NCBI GenBank assembly: GCA_022616575.1
Contig: JAKEEN010000267.1
Coordinates: forward strand, 1 to 6,829
DNA from: Flammeovirgaceae bacterium
Lineage (GTDB): Bacteria > Bacteroidota > Bacteroidia > Cytophagales > Cyclobacteriaceae
Direction: 5' to 3'
Length of the DNA stretch: 6,829 nucleotides
A model generated the notes under the pieces. That model saw only the letters and a program-made list of their open reading frames with translations. It was not told the DNA's origin and ran no database searches. Of this stretch, positions 5,844 to 6,829 are shown piece after piece. Position 1 is the first letter of the stretch; every line of letters begins with the position of its first letter. The translations under genes were made by a program, and so were the position numbers.

Positions 5844-6829
5844 ATGACGATAGCAACAGCAGGAAACAATGGAGATAAAGACCGATCGGATTGTTTTGTT
5901 TCTCTCGAGTTGACAAAATCGGGAGGGATACAAATTGATCTTAAAAGTAAAGTGAAATCACTTTACGGGGAGAGTATTGTATCGCTAAGTAAAGAAGTAC
6001 TAAAATTTTTCAGTGTTGATCATGCCGTACTAAAAATTGAAGATAAGGGTGCACTATCTTTTGTATTAGCTGCACGGCTTGAAGCTGCTATAAAACAAGT
6101 TGTAAAATCAGAGAAAGAGTATCTGCCAGGGATGCTTCATGAAAATGAGTACTCAACGCAACGCGATAGATACAGGGTATCACGTCTTTACTTACCTGGC
6201 AACACACCAAGCTTAATGATTAATTCGGGTATTCATAAACCTGATGGTGTTATTCTCGACCTCGAAGATGCAGTAGCGGTTAATAAAAAGGATGAAGCAA
6301 GATTTTTGGTACGCAATGCGCTTCGTTCTCTGGATTTCCTGGGGGCTGAGCGGATGGTGCGGATTAATCAGATTCCTGCCGGGTTGGAAGATCTTGACTA
6401 CATCATACCACATAACGTAAATCTGGTGTTGGTGCCGAAATGTGAAAGTGCAAGTCAACTGCTGTTAGTAAATAAACGCATTGCAACCATTCAGAAGAAA
6501 GTAAAATCGATTAACCCTGTCTGGTTAATGCCAATCATTGAAAGCGCCATGGGTGTGATGAAAGCGCTGGAGATTGCCCAGTCTGAAAATGTAGTAGCCA
6601 TGGCGATTGGATTGGAAGACTATACGGCAGACCTTGGAGTAAATCGAACACCCGAGGGTTTGGAGTCACTTTTTGCCAGGTGTCAGGTAATCAATGCCTG
6701 TAAAGCAGTGGGCATTCAGGCAATCGATTCGGTTTTTAGTGATGTAGCGGATATGGAAGGCCTGAAAGAAAATGTACTACGTTCAAAAGGCCTCGGGTTT
6801 GAGGGGATGGGCTGCATTCACCCGCGACA
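5844..6829 (+). CDS. CitD-CitE fusion: citrate lyase acyl-carrier-like domain joined to citrate lyase beta-like (HpcH/HpaI) domain; 3' end cut
   Basis: The frame is open from ATG 5844 to the window edge (328 residues). Residues about 5-90 resemble CitD, the acyl carrier protein of citrate lyase: RSDCFVSLE near the start, then DLKSKVKSLYGESI, VLKFFSVDHAVLKIEDKGAL and VLAARLEAAIKQ. After a linker, residues 109 onward match CitE: RVSRLYLPGN, DGVILDLEDAVA (134-145), VRIN (172-175), MPIIESAMGV (229-238), AIGLEDYTADLG (254-265), EGLESLFARC and IDSVFSD. Likely Mg ligands are Glu233 and Asp259, with Arg173 at the acyl site. CitE splits citryl-thioester to acetyl-thioester and oxaloacetate; the carrier holds the acyl group. 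About 50 C-terminal residues should lie beyond the window. The start is the first ATG after an in-frame stop (5823-5825). It lies 64 nt after the transporter, probably in one operon. The CitF alpha subunit is not in view; a related acyl-CoA lyase reaction remains possible. Confidence 0.85.
   Translation, partial: MTIATAGNNGDKDRSDCFVSLELTKSGGIQIDLKSKVKSLYGESIVSLSKEVLKFFSVDHAVLKIEDKGALSFVLAARLEAAIKQVVKSEKEYLPGMLHENEYSTQRDRYRVSRLYLPGNTPSLMINSGIHKPDGVILDLEDAVAVNKKDEARFLVRNALRSLDFLGAERMVRINQIPAGLEDLDYIIPHNVNLVLVPKCESASQLLLVNKRIATIQKKVKSINPVWLMPIIESAMGVMKALEIAQSENVVAMAIGLEDYTADLGVNRTPEGLESLFARCQVINACKAVGIQAIDSVFSDVADMEGLKENVLRSKGLGFEGMGCIHPR

Noticed and set aside
6213..6458. Minus-strand open frame of 81 codons within the CitE-like domain
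   Set aside because: It lies opposite strongly conserved CitE motifs (LEDAVA, VRIN), so it is antisense noise.

Overview
The window looks like chromosomal DNA of a Bacteroidota (Cytophagales/Chitinophagales-like) bacterium. The base composition leans AT, Shine-Dalgarno sequences are mostly absent, and the AraC regulator and the 504-residue helical protein are of types common in that phylum. The nearest promoter matches also follow the Bacteroidota TTTG / TAnnTTTG pattern. This assignment is an inference from style; there is no rRNA or marker gene to confirm it.

Left part (1-1384, minus strand): a tightly packed four-gene operon read right to left. It encodes a cytosolic SnoaL-like 'ester cyclase' family protein, a four-helix DoxX-like membrane protein, a secreted antibiotic-biosynthesis-monooxygenase (ABM)-like ferredoxin-fold protein, and the start of a second, secreted SnoaL-like protein cut by the window edge. 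Gene spacings are 3, 1 and 15 nt. The last gene resembles the first, and its signal-peptide DNA closely resembles that of the third gene, so duplication shaped the operon.

Middle (1385-2540): a 283-nt spacer holds an inverted repeat over a weak candidate promoter for the operon, plus an orphan plus-strand reading frame of 42 codons without a start, probably a gene remnant. It is followed by an AraC-family regulator on the minus strand, a plausible regulator of the operon downstream of it.

Next (2577-4091, minus strand): a 504-residue all-helical protein of unknown function, 36 nt upstream of the araC-type gene and possibly cotranscribed with it.

Right part (plus strand): a divergent spacer with a candidate promoter leads to a DASS/SLC13 dicarboxylate/citrate-type transporter. 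Sixty-four nt later comes a gene, cut by the window edge, in which a citrate lyase acyl-carrier-like domain (CitD) is fused to a citrate lyase beta-like domain (CitE, HpcH/HpaI superfamily). The pair suggests uptake and cleavage of citrate or a related acid. In classical operons citD and citE are separate genes, so the fusion is the most notable feature, with two caveats: the carrier serine is not in its usual register, and the transporter's first SNT motif is altered. No rRNA, tRNA, CRISPR array, insertion sequence or complete novel defence system is visible.
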